Below, in pieces: positions 5,808 through 6,207 of a stretch of DNA of 6,207 nucleotides. How positions within the stretch are numbered: the stretch's first letter is position 1; the number at the start of each line of letters is the position of its first letter. Position numbers and translations under genes: made by a program. The DNA lies in contig DOIV01000351.1 of NCBI GenBank assembly GCA_003511845.1, positions 2,859 to 9,065 on the forward strand. The letters run 5' to 3'. The DNA comes from Flavobacteriaceae bacterium (GTDB lineage Bacteria; Bacteroidota; Bacteroidia; Flavobacteriales; Flavobacteriaceae). The notes beneath the pieces were generated by a model that searched no databases, was not told the DNA's origin, and worked only from the letters and a program-made list of their open reading frames with translations.

Positions 5808-5838
5808 TTTGCAAAACTAGTTTTATACAGTATATTTG
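5808..5838 (+). promoter_or_regulatory. Bacteroidota-type promoter of the cyclophilin gene
   Basis: TTTG (5808-5811), a 19-bp spacer and TATATTTG (5831-5838) match both the -33 and -7 consensus elements at the canonical spacing. The start of transcription would be near 5842, with a leader of about 19 nt that is A-rich (CATAAAAAAAATAAAAA), as is usual before strongly translated Bacteroidota genes. It is the best promoter in the window, and it suggests the cyclophilin gene does not depend on aroC transcription. Confidence 0.75.
5813..5824. promoter_or_regulatory. 12-bp perfect palindrome within the cyclophilin promoter spacer
   Basis: AAAACTAGTTTT lies between the -33 and -7 elements. A dimeric protein bound there would cover the promoter, but the sequence is AT-rich and short, so chance is quite possible. 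Confidence 0.3.
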
Positions 5839-5860
5839 CCCCTCATAAAAAAAATAAAAA

Positions 5861-6207
5861 ATGACAGACGGATTATACGCAAAATTCAACACCTCAAAAG
5901 GTGATATATTAGTTAACTTAACCTTTGACAAAACTCCAGGTACCGTTGGTAATTTTGTTGCTTTGGCTGAAGGAAATTTAGAAAATAACATACATTCTCA
6001 AGGAACTCCTTATTATAACGGATTAAAATTTCATAGAGTAATTCCAGATTTTATGATACAAGGAGGCTGTCCGCAAGGCACAGGCACTGGTAATCCTGGT
6101 TATAGCTTTGAAGATGAATTTCATGCCGATTTAAAACATGATAAACCAGGTGTATTGTCTATGGCTAATTCTGGACCAGCAACCAATGGTAGTCAGTTTT
6201 TTATAAC
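5861..6207 (+). CDS. Cyclophilin-type peptidyl-prolyl cis-trans isomerase, N-terminal 115 residues (3' end outside window)
   Basis: This enzyme catalyses cis-trans isomerisation of Xaa-Pro bonds during protein folding. The frame is open from ATG 5861 to the right edge. The cyclophilin core is clear: [13 protein letters not shown] (57-69), with Arg59, Phe64, Met65 and Gln67 matching the active-site R55, F60, M61 and Q63 of human cyclophilin A; GTGTG (73-77); and [16 protein letters not shown] (100-115), where Gln112 and Phe114 match Q111 and F113. No signal peptide or lipobox precedes the domain, so it is probably cytoplasmic unless the start is wrong. The missing part should contain the domain end and possibly an extension; some Bacteroidota cyclophilins are longer than a bare domain. 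The start sits 22 bp after a consensus promoter. Confidence 0.95.
   Translation, partial: MTDGLYAKFNTSKGDILVNLTFDKTPGTVGNFVALAEGNLENNIHSQGTPYYNGLKFHRVIPDFMIQGGCPQGTGTGNPGYSFEDEFHADLKHDKPGVLSMANSGPATNGSQFFI

Noticed and set aside
5794..5991. Minus-strand 65-codon frame
   Set aside because: It runs opposite the cyclophilin promoter and the first codons of the cyclophilin gene, which has unmistakable active-site motifs; it is a shadow frame.

Overview
The window looks like chromosome of a marine-type or related Flavobacteriaceae (Bacteroidota). The DNA is AT-rich, genes lack clear Shine-Dalgarno sites, and four sites match the Bacteroidota sigma-70 -7 box TAnnTTTG. The chorismate synthase and cyclophilin sequences also read as flavobacterial. 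Genus assignment is inference only.

Minus strand, about 4177 down to 1: a complete-looking tripartite efflux operon, transcribed leftwards. Its order is a TolC-family outer-membrane channel (4071-2761), a lipoprotein membrane-fusion/adaptor subunit (2723-1632), and an RND inner-membrane permease that starts at 1570 and runs off the left edge with 523 residues visible. Together they would form an inner membrane-periplasm-outer membrane pump driven by the proton gradient; the substrate cannot be read from the sequence. The upstream control region has a -7 box and, just behind it, two inverted repeats of the form GTAA-N6-TTAC whose centres lie 22 bp apart. This is the layout expected of a dimeric (TetR-like) repressor operator, but no regulator gene lies in the window. 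A GC-rich palindromic REP-like element sits between the adaptor and permease genes.

Positions 4177-4464 hold no gene. They contain a stack of hairpins: two diverged copies of a terminator-like unit, a 15-bp perfect inverted repeat, and the rho-independent terminator of a tRNA. This insulates the pump operon from the minus-strand tRNA-Ser(UGA) gene (4465-4549).

Plus strand, 4550 to the end: a 176-bp divergent promoter region, then aroC (chorismate synthase, last step of the shikimate pathway, 4726-5784), which may be transcribed as a leaderless mRNA. A cyclophilin-type peptidyl-prolyl isomerase follows from 5861, with a textbook TTTG-N19-TATATTTG promoter, and is cut off by the right edge. 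The two truncated end genes (permease and cyclophilin) are real.

I see no convincing sign of a wholly new system. The most worthwhile leads are the paired operators, the duplicated terminator unit, the REP-like element inside the operon, the poly-glutamate repeat in the permease, and the probable leaderless start of aroC.
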